In this document: piece after piece, positions 17,904 through 25,531 of the stretch
Layout of the letters: each line of letters begins with the position of its first letter
Numbering within the stretch: position 1 is the first letter of the stretch
Assembly (NCBI GenBank): GCA_032251435.1
Contig: JAVVEH010000019.1
Span: 16,529 to 80,528 of the forward strand
Direction of reading: 5' to 3'
Length of the DNA: 64,000 nucleotides
Source: JAVVEH01 sp032251435
GTDB taxonomy: Bacteria > Verrucomicrobiota > Lentisphaeria > Oligosphaerales > MVZH01
Program-made: the position numbers and the translations under genes
Notes under the pieces: model-generated
The model's input: only the letters and a program-made list of their open reading frames with translations
What the model was told of the DNA's origin: nothing
The model's database searches: none

Positions 17904-18691
17904 TGCCCGTCTCCTGTTTGCTGGGCCTTTTGGCGCCGCAGTTCCATAATTTTCGCCCGCGCCTCAAGCGCTTTTTTAATCCGTTCCCGGCGTTCCACTT
18001 CCGCCGCCTCCGCGGCGGTGGTGGCGGCGGCGGACGTTTCAGCGCCGCCGCTTGCCTCTTCTTTTTTATCGGGTGCCTGAACCACGGGCGGCGGCGGTGC
18101 TTTCTCGGCCTCCGCCCGCACGGCGTCAGAACTTCTCCTCTGACTGCGGGCGTCAGCGGTTTCAATGCGCAGGACCCGCTCATCCGCGCCCTTCGTGAGA
18201 ACGGCTTCATAGAGGCTCACCTTGTCAAGCGTGTAGCCGGTGTCCGCAATCATATCTCCGGGTTTATACACATGCCGGCCGCTCCCCTCTCCGCGCCCCC
18301 CCTTTTTGTGGAAAAGGATGACAGCGGCGGATTCCCCGCCAACCGAGCCGACACCGATAAGCTCCATCTCGGCGTTACCCCTTTCCCCGTCGGCGCGGCC
18401 ATTTTCAATATTCACCCCTTCGCTTCGAGTCGGGCTGAACACATTTTTTTCCCATAGCGTTTTCACCTGATCGTCATCCAGCGGCAGGCGTTTGGCATGG
18501 CCCTCCTGGTCAGGACTGATGTCACTTGGCCTGTCTTCCGCGCCGGTTTCGACATTCGAACGCCCCGTCGGTTCCGGGATTAGCCCGTCTCCTCTCAGCT
18601 CCGCCCCGCCGAGCGCCCGGGCCAGCCAAAGGGTCGCCGCGGCGGCGCCGGCAATGAGGACGAGATTGATCATTTTATACCATCCGCTCAT
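17900..18691 (-). CDS. gspC: GspC-like type II secretion linker protein
   Basis: The 263-residue protein has one N-terminal membrane helix (LVLIAGAAAATLWLARAL), a linker, and an HR-type domain at residues 105-170 (MELIGVGSVGGESAAVILFHKKGG...HVYKPGDMIADTGYTLDKVSLYEAVLTKGADERVLRIE), which matches GspC, the link between inner-membrane platform and secretin. The C-terminal third is unusual: a proline-alanine linker (KAPPPPVVQAPDKK) and a charged helix (AEVERRERIKKALEARAKIMELRRQKAQQ) instead of a PDZ domain. It overlaps gspD and gspM by 4 bases each, so translation is coupled. The position directly before gspD also supports the call. Confidence 0.8.
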   Translation of the reverse strand: MSGWYKMINLVLIAGAAAATLWLARALGGAELRGDGLIPEPTGRSNVETGAEDRPSDISPDQEGHAKRLPLDDDQVKTLWEKNVFSPTRSEGVNIENGRADGERGNAEMELIGVGSVGGESAAVILFHKKGGRGEGSGRHVYKPGDMIADTGYTLDKVSLYEAVLTKGADERVLRIETADARSQRRSSDAVRAEAEKAPPPPVVQAPDKKEEASGGAETSAAATTAAEAAEVERRERIKKALEARAKIMELRRQKAQQTGDGQ

Positions 18692-19299
18692 GGAGTCGCC
18701 TCCCGGCTTTCAAACACGGCTGTTTCGGCCGCGGATGTGAGGTAATAGGCGGTGACACTGCCAGCCAGCGTCACACTGGACGCTTCCGTCGGATTGGTCG
18801 GTCGGATTGAGCAGGCCGTCCACGTGAACGGGCGCGGAAAATTCCGCACCGCCACCAAAAACCGGCCGATTTCTCCCATGGTTCCCGTCATATTAAGCGA
18901 AAGTTCCATGCCGCGGATCGTCTCAGAGACATCATCTGTGCGCGGGCGCCCCATTGTTCGAATGGTCACATTCGCCGTCCTGGCGACGCGTTCGAGAGCC
19001 GCCTGCACTTCCGTTGACGGGTTTGCTCCCCGCATATCCCAGACCAGCGATCCGGCCTGTTCCCTGACCGCTTGCCGCTCACGTGCGTGTCTGTCGGCGC
19101 GGCGCCGGGTTTTCGCCAGGGTTTTTTCCAGATCCTGTGTCTCGCCGCGCGCGGCCGCGATGGTCCGGGGCAGCGGCAGGGTGAAAGCGGTTTTGGGAAC
19201 ATACTTGGCCGCCACCAACGCGATCAGCAGGACGGCGACCGCCACCAAGAGCCGTCGGCGGCCGGATATGCTCTTCCATTTCGCCATCACTTTTTTCAT
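18688..19299 (-). CDS. gspM: GspM/PilO-like type II secretion protein
   Basis: The 203-residue bitopic protein has a short cytoplasmic N-terminus, one membrane helix (RRLLVAVAVLLIALVAAKYV), a coiled-coil segment (ETQDLEKTLAKTRRRADRHARERQAV) and a ferredoxin-like periplasmic domain (VTIRTMGRPRTDDV...MELSLNMTGTMGEIGRFLVAVRNF). This is the PilO/GspM layout. It overlaps gspL (4 bases) and gspC (4 bases). It stabilises GspL in the inner-membrane platform. Confidence 0.8.
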   Translation of the reverse strand: MKKVMAKWKSISGRRRLLVAVAVLLIALVAAKYVPKTAFTLPLPRTIAAARGETQDLEKTLAKTRRRADRHARERQAVREQAGSLVWDMRGANPSTEVQAALERVARTANVTIRTMGRPRTDDVSETIRGMELSLNMTGTMGEIGRFLVAVRNFPRPFTWTACSIRPTNPTEASSVTLAGSVTAYYLTSAAETAVFESREATP

Positions 19300-20579
19300 T
19301 GCGTCACCCGCTCGTCAGCCGCTATCGGGCGCATCCGAACTTTAACTGTCATCGTGTTTTTATGGTCAACCACTTTTCTTAACGGCACAATATCAGCGAA
19401 TTGTCCCGACTCCTCGAGAGTCCGCAGAAAATCCGTGTTATCTTCGGCGCTGCGCACATCAATCTCAACCGCGCCGTTTTTCCAGTTAAAGTTAGAGATC
19501 CAGAAGCCTTCGTCCAGCAGTCCCGTAAGGGCCATCAAGGTCTTAGGCAGAGACACACCGCCACCAGCCGCCAGAATGTTGAATTCATCCTGAAGGCTCT
19601 CAAAAACGGTGTCTGGACGGATTGTTTTCTCAAGCTCATCAAGCGTTTCCCGCAACGCCGCGTTGGTGGCTTGGACATCACGCAGTTCCGCCGCCGCGGC
19701 ATAATATTTCACGCCGAGGGTCAATGCGACAATGGTTAGCAGATAACACGACAATACCGTGGCCAACAAGCGGCTTCCCCGGTTGCGGGCCAATCTGAAC
19801 CCGGCGGGCAACTTGGGGCAAGTGCCCGCGTCGCGTTTTATCGTTCCCGCCAAACCGTACATCGCCAGAATGACCGCCCCGGCGAACCCCCGTTGGTCAC
19901 CCTCAGGCGCCGCCGCCAAGTCGCCAAGCTCCAGTCCCGGAGCGGCGAGCGGAGCGGGGAGGGCGCCGAACACACCGGCGCCATCATCAAAAGGCAGGAG
20001 CTCACGTCCTGTCTGATTCCCCAGGGGCGGGGCGAAGGCCAGGCCCGGCAAACCGCTTTCCTCGACAGCGATATCCCCAAGGACGGGATCCATGGCCGCC
20101 ATTGGAGGAATAAGCATGTCGATACCCCGCGGCATGGCGGCGACCGCGCTGGCCCAACGCTCCCATTCACTCACACGCGAATAATAGAGCCGGACTGTCA
20201 GGCGGGCGTCTTTGCCGCCGATGATCCGGTATCCCCACGCCAGGTCATCTTCGGCAAGGGGAGCGTGTTTGCCGACCTCGTAGCGCAAGGCGTTCCGCAG
20301 GTCATGGGAAGCCATGGCCGGCACGGAGACATCGGCCATGGCCACCGTCGGATCCCCACCGCCGACCACGATGACAGTATTTCCATCGTCACCCAGCGCC
20401 TCCAGGCCGACACCCAGCAACGCCGGGACGTCCGAACTGTCACCCGCCCCGCCTGACCAGTATGATACAACCCGGTAGCCGCTGTCAGTCTTCCGCAGCT
20501 TCACAGCGCGGCAAGACCCGTCGGCATGCCATGTGACACCAATAGACTGTCTGGGAGGGAAAAATTTCATGCGGATCAA
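19296..20579 (-). CDS. gspL: GspL-like (PilM-PilN-type) type II secretion protein
   Basis: The 427-residue protein combines an actin-like cytoplasmic part (residues 10-250; SIGVTWHADGSCRAVKLRK, ALRYEVGKHAPLAEDDLAWGYRI) with a membrane helix near residue 275 (LLATVLSCYLLTIVALTLGV), a coiled coil (LRDVQATNAALRETLDELEK) and a PilN-like periplasmic domain (LMALTGLLDEGFWISNFNWKNGAVEIDV). It recruits the GspE ATPase to the membrane. It is the first gene after the tandem-repeat array that separates it from gspK. Confidence 0.85.
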   Translation of the reverse strand: MIRMKFFPPRQSIGVTWHADGSCRAVKLRKTDSGYRVVSYWSGGAGDSSDVPALLGVGLEALGDDGNTVIVVGGGDPTVAMADVSVPAMASHDLRNALRYEVGKHAPLAEDDLAWGYRIIGGKDARLTVRLYYSRVSEWERWASAVAAMPRGIDMLIPPMAAMDPVLGDIAVEESGLPGLAFAPPLGNQTGRELLPFDDGAGVFGALPAPLAAPGLELGDLAAAPEGDQRGFAGAVILAMYGLAGTIKRDAGTCPKLPAGFRLARNRGSRLLATVLSCYLLTIVALTLGVKYYAAAAELRDVQATNAALRETLDELEKTIRPDTVFESLQDEFNILAAGGGVSLPKTLMALTGLLDEGFWISNFNWKNGAVEIDVRSAEDNTDFLRTLEESGQFADIVPLRKVVDHKNTMTVKVRMRPIAADERVTQ

Positions 20580-20917
20580 TATACCCGCGTCTTTTTCTTT
20601 TTACAGTCGGAACCAAGTCAACGCCAGCAGTGAAGCGTCATCGCTGTGCTTGATTCGCCTTGCGCGCCCCGCGGGTGACAGCCGTGGCGGGGCGTGAGGC
20701 GTGAGGCGTGAAAGGCGTGAAAGGCGTGAAAGGCGTGAAAGGCGTGAAAGGCGTGAAAGGCGTGAAAGTCGTGAAAGTCGTGAAAGGCGTGAAAGTCGTT
20801 GGAAGTCGTTGGAAGTCGTTGGAAGTCGTTGGAAGTCGTTGAAGACGTGAAAAGACGTGAAAAGACGTGAAAAGGCGTAAGGCGTGAGGCGTTCCCCCGC
20901 GTCATGGTTGGCCGGGC
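20580..20917. other. Intergenic gap inside the gsp operon, mostly repeat
   Basis: The 338 bases between gspK and gspL contain no gene. Two-thirds is the tandem array at 20688-20892. Frames through it give long HAF/HDF or RLSRLS repeats, which mark them as non-coding. No separate promoter for gspL can be supported. Confidence 0.75.
20688..20892. repeat. Tandem short-repeat array (ggcgtgaaa family) between gspK and gspL
   Basis: About 200 bases of tandem units. It opens with ggcgtgaggc, runs through seven or more 9-base units (ggcgtgaaa), then agtcgtgaaa, four to five 10-base units (agtcgttgga), three 10-base units (agacgtgaaa) and closes with ggcgtaaggcgtgaggc. There are no spacers, so it is not a CRISPR. 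On the gsp transcript (minus strand) it reads as GCCTTTCAC/GACTTTCAC, the same sense as the array in the pst operon at 48849-48938. Confidence 0.95.
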
Positions 20918-21934
20918 TCATGGGTGGAGAGGTTTCCGCGGCGGCAAGGCGGCTTTTCCCGTGATCGTATGAGTCCGCCGCATGTCTCCCTCCGCGCTGA
21001 CCGCTGTCACCTCGATCGTGATCACGCCGGACTCCACAAATGAAAACAGATTTTTGAGTCTGGCGGCAAGAGTGGGATCCACAGACGCGAACAGATCCCC
21101 GGACCCCGCCAAATGGGCGCTTCGGTCAGCCAGAACATCCATCAACTCCTGTTCATCGAGGCCGGCCAAATACCGCAGCATGGCGGGGGATGAGGAAAAA
21201 AACGCCGGTTTTATCCGCTGGCGGCTGGTGTCGGCCCCTGGCGACACTGGGTGAAAAAAGTCGAGAAACTGTGTGGGAGACATCTCCGGCCCCATCAATT
21301 GGGCCAGCGCCGCGGACGACGGCAGCCAGAACAATTCTTCCCGGAACAGCGGTGCCCCGTTGCGGGGCAGTCCCGTCAACCCCGCCCGGTCATATTCCGG
21401 CCTCTCCATGCCATTCAACCGGGCGGCGTCAGCGTCGCCCCGGTCAATATAATCAAGCCAGGAATTCACAAAGGTCTCGACAGTTTGAATGGCCGCGAAG
21501 TCCGTTTCTTTCGCCAGAAACGCTTGGCGCATCGTCTCCACCCCCTGAACGGTGGCAATCGTGAAGCCAGCGGCGGCGTCTTTGATGGCCACATCCACGC
21601 GGACACCATCGACAATGACGCGATGAGGCGCCCCGTCGGCCAGCCAGCGTTCTCTTGTTTCTTCCGAGTTCCCGCGCGCGGTCAATAATGTCCGGGAGCC
21701 ATAATCCCGTTTATCGGCAACATGCATCCACAACGCGCGTTCCGCGGCTGATTCCGCGGCATATCTGAGCATCGAAAGAGTCGTGTCGGTCTTCGTTTCC
21801 TTGCCCACGATTTCCGACCAGGTGGTCACATGGACAACCAGCAGAGCCATCACGGCTATCGATCCCAGAACGATCACGAGCGCGCTGCCACGGTCGCCGC
21901 CTGGTGACACGCGCGGTTGAATTGCTGATCTCAT
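20918..21934 (-). CDS. gspK: Type II secretion minor pseudopilin GspK
   Basis: The 338-residue protein has an unusually long leader before the hydrophobic segment (GSALVIVLGSIAVMALLVVHVTTW), with the characteristic G-S-A-L-V-I in place of F-T-L-x-E, as in GspK. Its large head contains the helical insert typical of GspK (FVNSWLDYIDRGDADAARLNGMERPEYDRAGLTGLPRNG and VESGVITIEVTAVSAEG near the end). It caps the pseudopilus with GspI and GspJ. It lies 17 bases after gspJ; the repeat array follows it. Confidence 0.9.
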   Translation of the reverse strand: MRSAIQPRVSPGGDRGSALVIVLGSIAVMALLVVHVTTWSEIVGKETKTDTTLSMLRYAAESAAERALWMHVADKRDYGSRTLLTARGNSEETRERWLADGAPHRVIVDGVRVDVAIKDAAAGFTIATVQGVETMRQAFLAKETDFAAIQTVETFVNSWLDYIDRGDADAARLNGMERPEYDRAGLTGLPRNGAPLFREELFWLPSSAALAQLMGPEMSPTQFLDFFHPVSPGADTSRQRIKPAFFSSSPAMLRYLAGLDEQELMDVLADRSAHLAGSGDLFASVDPTLAARLKNLFSFVESGVITIEVTAVSAEGDMRRTHTITGKAALPPRKPLHP

Positions 21935-21951
21935 CGGTTTTTCACTTGGGT

Positions 21952-22569
21952 TCAGAACTGTTTAATACCGTATTCCGTCCGCCGCAACCAGCTCTCCCAT
22001 CTGCCGTCCCGCCAAAACACCTGGATGGCGATGGCGGGTGGTGTCTCGCTGTGAACCGTGTCATAGTCCCATTCATCAAGCCATTGCCAGCCGGTCGCCG
22101 GATCGGCGTCCGCATAGGATAATTCGATATGATCAACTTCTTCGGATAATACCGATGTTGAGGCGTTCGAGAAGTCTCCCCCCATATCCTCAACAGGACG
22201 ATCTTGATAGACCGCCACGAGCTTCGCGTCAATCACGCGGATATCAACAAAACGCAGCCCCCCCTCGTCATACGTGCCGGGAACATGCCGATAGACCAGA
22301 CGGACAGAGTCAGGCTTGCCGTCAAAGAACACAAATGGCTCATCATCTTTGTCCCGCCATGAAAACGCGACGGTTTGTGACAAGATTGAATCAAGCGTGC
22401 GGTCCAAAGCCAGCAGATCCCGCATCCTGCGGTTTTCCAGTGAAAGGCGCCTCCAGGAATTGCCCACACCGGTCAGCGCCGCCACTAAAACAGTGGTGAG
22501 CAGCAAAAAAGCGGTCACCGCCACAAGCAGTTCCAGAAGCGTGAAATGGGTCTTCGCCTTAATCATCAT
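21952..22569 (-). CDS. gspJ: Type II secretion minor pseudopilin GspJ
   Basis: The 205-residue product begins MMIKAKTHFTLLELLVAVTA, a prepilin signal with FTLLE, followed by the hydrophobic helix and a beta-rich head (DSVRLVYRHVPGTYDEGGLRFVDIRVI; WQWLDEWDYDTVHSETPPAIAIQVFWRDG), where the late 'PPAIAIQV' segment is typical of GspJ. It is 7 bases after gspI and 17 before gspK. Confidence 0.88.
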   Translation of the reverse strand: MMIKAKTHFTLLELLVAVTAFLLLTTVLVAALTGVGNSWRRLSLENRRMRDLLALDRTLDSILSQTVAFSWRDKDDEPFVFFDGKPDSVRLVYRHVPGTYDEGGLRFVDIRVIDAKLVAVYQDRPVEDMGGDFSNASTSVLSEEVDHIELSYADADPATGWQWLDEWDYDTVHSETPPAIAIQVFWRDGRWESWLRRTEYGIKQF

Positions 22570-22576
22570 GAATCCG

Positions 22577-22963
22577 TCAGTAGCCCTTCTGTTCCATTGT
22601 TTTTTCCATGGTGAAGCTACTGGTTTCCTCTTTGTCCACCCCGTATACTGTGACCTTCATGCGGGCGAGCGTTTTCCCGGCGATGGGCTGATCCGCGTAA
22701 TCCGGCAGGTCCGCGGGGTCCAGCGCTTCACAGACAACCGAAAAACCCTCGGGCAGGAATGCGGGGGGAATCTCCTCATCCGGGCCGGTCAACAGGTGGA
22801 ATTCCAGCCCTTGCTCCAGCACGTGTGTCCTGGCCCAGCGGCGTTGGGCGCGTAGAATCCGGCCGCGCGCCGTCCCGAGTATCTGCAACGTCAGGACCAG
22901 GGAAAGGCCCAGGATGAGCGCCGCCACCATGACTTCAAGCAGGGTGAATTTTTTTTCGCGCAT
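22577..22963 (-). CDS. gspI: Type II secretion minor pseudopilin GspI
   Basis: I place the start at ATG 22963, giving MREKKFTLLEVMVAALILGL; ATG 22993 or 22990 would give a 14-16-residue leader that is also acceptable. The longer frame back to 23143 runs through a hairpin repeat and is rejected. The 128-residue product has the prepilin signal, helix, and a small head (FSVVCEALDPADLPDYADQP, ARMKVTVYGVDKEETSSFTMEK) typical of GspI. It is the first gene of the gsp operon. The promoter must lie between 22964 and the integrated element; I see no clear boxes. Confidence 0.85.
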   Translation of the reverse strand: MREKKFTLLEVMVAALILGLSLVLTLQILGTARGRILRAQRRWARTHVLEQGLEFHLLTGPDEEIPPAFLPEGFSVVCEALDPADLPDYADQPIAGKTLARMKVTVYGVDKEETSSFTMEKTMEQKGY

Positions 22964-23060
22964 GTCGCGGACTTTCAGGTATTTTGGCATCATGGACCCA
23001 AAAGGTGTCACGGTGTGAAACAGGGCATCATGCATGACCCGTCTCCAAGCGGAAGCCCGT

Positions 23061-23141
23061 GCTTCGCCCGCCGGGCTACGCAGGGCATGCTTCTTCTCCG
23101 ACCTCACATGGCCGCGCCATGCGAAGCCCGGAGGGCGAAGC
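23061..23141. repeat. Inverted-repeat hairpin element next to attL
   Basis: Arms of 17 bases at 23061-23077 (GCTTCGCCCGCCGGGCT) and 23125-23141 pair with one mismatch around a 47-base centre. It touches the left attachment repeat at 23142. Before integration this would have been the 3' flank of tRNA-Ala, so it could have worked as a terminator or be a dispersed palindromic repeat. Confidence 0.75.
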
Positions 23142-23163
23142 ATGGTGGAGCTGATGGGATTCG
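23142..23163. repeat. Attachment site attL: copy of the tRNA-Ala 3' end
   Basis: The 22 bases from 23142 are identical to 25569-25590, which covers the last T-arm bases, acceptor strand and CCA of tRNA-Ala. The match stops abruptly on both sides (c/a before, g/a after), as expected for the overlap of a tRNA-targeting integration event. Confidence 0.88.
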
Positions 23164-23188
23164 GGAATTCAGCACGAATCAGCTAAGC

Positions 23189-23210
23189 GGTTGCTGATTG
23201 GTTGCTATTT
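23189..23210. repeat. Inner direct repeat, left copy (possible recombinase arm site)
   Basis: Two ggttgct cores 12 bases apart (ggttgctgattggttgct...). The right partner at 25417-25438 differs at about two positions and has the same orientation. Paired short repeats just inside both ends fit arm-type binding sites; this role is inferred. Confidence 0.6.
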
Positions 23211-23645
23211 GCCCGCCATGCCGGCGTAAAAATCGGCCTTGCCGACTTCTAATATCCGCCTGGTGTAGTAGGCCGTTTTGTAGGTGTTGTTGACTATCTC
23301 AGCGAAGCCGAAAAGGAGGATGGAAAAAAGAAAACCAAAGTAGCCGGCCATGACACCCAACTCGGTGCCTTCTAATATCTGCATGCCGCTGCCAAGCAAA
23401 CCAAGAACGCCGAAGAAAACTAGAATACAGACAACGCCGTTGATTGACGGCTTGTCAGGTTTGGGCTTGTTTTTCCAATGGTTCGGATCGGGGTGTCCCG
23501 CGGGCTTCCGGGGAAGCTCAGGTTTGGCTGTTCTAGCCGGAATTGTAAACAAACGTTCACATCCCGGACATTCGACCTCTTGTCCGGACAGGTCTTCCGA
23601 TGATTCAAGTTCCTGTTTGCAGTGGGGGCAGGTGTAGGCGCGCAT
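23205..23645 (-). CDS. Zinc-ribbon membrane protein of the element
   Basis: The 146-residue product from ATG 23645 (aaagg 7 bases upstream) begins MRAYTCPHCKQELESSEDLSGQEVECPGC, a two-CxxC zinc ribbon of the MJ0042 type, followed by a proline-lysine linker and two membrane helices (INGVVCILVFFGVLGLLGSGM and MAGYFGFLFSILLFGFAEIV). The short tail ends AGMAGK. Function unknown; small zinc-ribbon membrane proteins are common in PVC genomes and in accessory DNA. It is the last gene before attL. Confidence 0.65.
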   Translation of the reverse strand: MRAYTCPHCKQELESSEDLSGQEVECPGCERLFTIPARTAKPELPRKPAGHPDPNHWKNKPKPDKPSINGVVCILVFFGVLGLLGSGMQILEGTELGVMAGYFGFLFSILLFGFAEIVNNTYKTAYYTRRILEVGKADFYAGMAGK

Positions 23646-23671
23646 GACAAACCTTTCTACAAAGTTTGATG

Positions 23672-23965
23672 TCAATTGATGTCATCACTAAGGCCGTCGA
23701 CAATTTTCCGATATGCCGGCTTCTTCAGGCTGCAGGCGACGAACTCGGTCATCTGCCCGACATCAAGAAGCATGCCCCCGGCGATGTCTTTGAATGTTTT
23801 GGGCGGGACGGGTTTTCTCCCTTTGGGGATGGTCACCCGGGACACTTTTTCGCCGCCTTTGCCGAGCACATAACCGACGAAGTGTTTACCGCTGCGAAAG
23901 GACACATCGCCTTTGGTTTCGCACTTCGCCTTTATGTCGTCAGAATTGAACTTTCCGTTGCTCAT
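23672..23965 (-). CDS. Small basic protein, possible HicA-like partner
   Basis: The 97-residue protein has FRSGKHFVGYVLGKGGEKVSRVTIPKGRKPVPPKTFKDIAGGM, which faintly resembles the HicA toxin core (G-S-H-..-RVTVP-H...-P-TLKSI), but the key His of HicA is only approximately placed (GKHF). It follows the HicB-like gene by 14 bases. I call it only a candidate partner; it may be an unrelated element protein. Confidence 0.45.
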   Translation of the reverse strand: MSNGKFNSDDIKAKCETKGDVSFRSGKHFVGYVLGKGGEKVSRVTIPKGRKPVPPKTFKDIAGGMLLDVGQMTEFVACSLKKPAYRKIVDGLSDDIN

Positions 23966-23979
23966 CCCACGCCCTTTCT

Positions 23980-24405
23980 CTAGCTGACAACGAGGCTGTC
24001 CAGGAACGACCGCTGGGAAAGGAGCGCTCTGGAGAAGTTGTCGTCTTCGTGAAGCTCGCGGATAAACTCTTCGATCTGCTCTTTCAAATCCTCCACCGCT
24101 TCAAAGGAGTCGTCGCCAAACCCCAGGGCCTGGGGCACGTCGGGGGCTTTGGCCAGCCACGCGTCTTCGTCGGGCGACACGATAACGGAAAGAGGCGTTT
24201 TTAGGGGGAGGGTCGCCAGGCGCTGGATAGTCAGTGACATGTCGTGTTCTCCCGTGTGGTTGTGAATGTGCTGTTCATTGGTGACATAAGCCGTCAGCTG
24301 AGCCGGCTGGGACGCGGTCTGGGCGGGTCTGGCCGCGCCGAGCCAGCCCACCGGATCTGTAGCGTTGAATAGACCAGGGTAAAAGGGGTTTGGTTGCGCG
24401 GGCAC
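23980..24405 (-). CDS. HicB-like protein
   Basis: From GTG 24405 (ggagg 10 bases upstream) the product has 141 residues; ATG 24240 with gggag 8 bases upstream is a second possible start and would give only the conserved part. That part, LSVIVSPDEDAWLAKAPDVPQALGFGDDSFEAVEDLKEQIEEFI, fits the HicB antitoxin fold (a partial RNase-H-like sheet with a helix). The N-terminal 55 residues are rich in Ala/Pro/His/Thr and have no match I know. It starts 4 bases after the stop of the preceding gene, so the element genes form one transcription unit. Confidence 0.55.
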   Translation of the reverse strand: MPAQPNPFYPGLFNATDPVGWLGAARPAQTASQPAQLTAYVTNEQHIHNHTGEHDMSLTIQRLATLPLKTPLSVIVSPDEDAWLAKAPDVPQALGFGDDSFEAVEDLKEQIEEFIRELHEDDNFSRALLSQRSFLDSLVVS

Positions 24406-24408
24406 GGG

Positions 24409-24762
24409 TCACTTTCCTCCTGTCGCGGTCTGTCTGAGCTTTTTGGCCTCTTCAAGTTTCTGGCCGAGCCACCGGTGGAATCCTTCGGCGGCGGCCTGGT
24501 TCATCACCACGCCGGTCGTGACAAACCGGATGAGCGGAGGGTTCTGGGGATCCCTCCGGACTTCGCTTCCGAGCTTGCCGCCTTCAACGGTGTGGGTGAC
24601 CTTTTTGGGCAGCGCGGCCCGTTCGACGTAGAAGTGCATGGATATATCGGTGTTGGGGCACACGCCGCCCCAGCAGCCGGTGGCGTATTCGGGGTTGTGA
24701 TCGTCTGGGAAGACGAACTGGAAGGTCAGTTCACTCGGTGGGGTGTCGGCTCGCTTTACCAT
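24409..24762 (-). CDS. DUF3467-like small protein of the element
   Basis: The 117-residue product starts at ATG 24762 (aagga 9 bases upstream). The frame is open to 24828 but that part is Pro/Arg-rich. The order of a beta-rich half (LTFQFVFPDD...TDISMHFYVER) and the end FVTTGVVMNQAAAEGFHRWLGQKLEEAKKL resembles DUF3467 proteins, which end in 'v.mspe.Ak.f...L'. Function of that family is unknown. It lies between the HTH gene and the HicB-like gene with gaps of 67 and 3 bases. Confidence 0.5.
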   Translation of the reverse strand: MVKRADTPPSELTFQFVFPDDHNPEYATGCWGGVCPNTDISMHFYVERAALPKKVTHTVEGGKLGSEVRRDPQNPPLIRFVTTGVVMNQAAAEGFHRWLGQKLEEAKKLRQTATGGK

Positions 24763-24829
24763 TGTGTGTATCCTTATTTTCCGCCTTTTTGAGGGAGGCA
24801 ATATAGGCGGGGAAACGGGGGCTGTCAAG

Positions 24830-25402
24830 TCAGGCGGTTTTCTCAGAGGAGCCGCCAGGTTTTTCTTTTTTAATGCCGTGGCTGTCGAGTATGGCGTCGG
24901 CCATGGTTTTTATGGCGGCGCGGGAGTCCGGGGTGAGCCGGTGCCAGTTGGCGGCCAGGGGGGCGAGGTCCTCGTGGGAGGGGTCCCGGGCTTCGGACAG
25001 GCGCAGGCCGAGGACGGGCATGAGACGCTCGAAGGTCTCGAGGGTCATGTTCCGGATATCGCTCCTGCCGTTTAAGTAATCGTTAACCGTTGATTGAGTT
25101 ATCCCCACGCGCCTAGCGACCTCGGACTGCGAGGTCCGCAGGCAGGCGGCACGCAGGGCCGAGAGTATCCGTTCCGAATCCATGTAGCCGCCTTTCCAGC
25201 GCCGCCGCATGATCGCCGCCTCATCCCCACTGAGAGAAAGCAACGCGGTCCCCAGCTCATTCTCTTTTTTGACAAGCCGGCGAAAATACTCGTTCCGCAT
25301 GGAGGATGTCTTAAAGAACTTAAACCGCCTCTTGCCGCCATCCGACCACTTCACACCATACGGGCTCGGCCGCCCTGGTCTGTCATATTTCACTACAGGC
25401 AT
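24830..25402 (-). CDS. Integrase-like N-terminal domain fused to an Xre-type HTH
   Basis: The 190-residue protein starts PVVKYDRPGRPSPYGVKWSDGGKRRFKFFKTSSMRNEYFRRLVKK, which looks like the arm-binding domain at the start of tyrosine integrases. The catalytic part is missing. Residues about 75-140 are a Cro/CI helix-turn-helix (TSQSEVARRVGITQSTVNDYLNGRSDIRNMTLETFERLMPVLG). Its place next to the tRNA end of the element is where an integrase normally sits. It may repress the element and compete at the att arm sites, or be a scar of a lost integrase. The HTH assignment is firm; the integrase relation is inferred. Confidence 0.7.
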   Translation of the reverse strand: MPVVKYDRPGRPSPYGVKWSDGGKRRFKFFKTSSMRNEYFRRLVKKENELGTALLSLSGDEAAIMRRRWKGGYMDSERILSALRAACLRTSQSEVARRVGITQSTVNDYLNGRSDIRNMTLETFERLMPVLGLRLSEARDPSHEDLAPLAANWHRLTPDSRAAIKTMADAILDSHGIKKEKPGGSSEKTA

Positions 25403-25416
25403 TACACACTGACCTT

Positions 25417-25438
25417 GGTTGCTGTTTGGTTGCTACTT
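25417..25438. repeat. Inner direct repeat, right copy (possible recombinase arm site)
   Basis: Partner of 23189-23210, same orientation, two ggttgct cores 12 bases apart. It lies upstream of the integrase-N/HTH gene, so that protein could bind it and autoregulate. Confidence 0.6.
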
Positions 25439-25531
25439 TTAGAGGGAATTACGCAAATATAACGGCGAATAACGAAACATCAATACACAAGGAAAACCAC
25501 CACATCCCCGCACAAAACCAACACATAAGCA

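Noticed and set aside
20688..20892. Possible CRISPR array
   Set aside because: Units are 9-10 bases, adjacent, with no unique spacers, and no cas genes are in the window.
20601..20921. Open frame with RLSRLSRLS or HAFHAF repeats
   Set aside because: It is the translation of the tandem array between gspK and gspL; other frames give equally repetitive peptides and there is no ribosome site.
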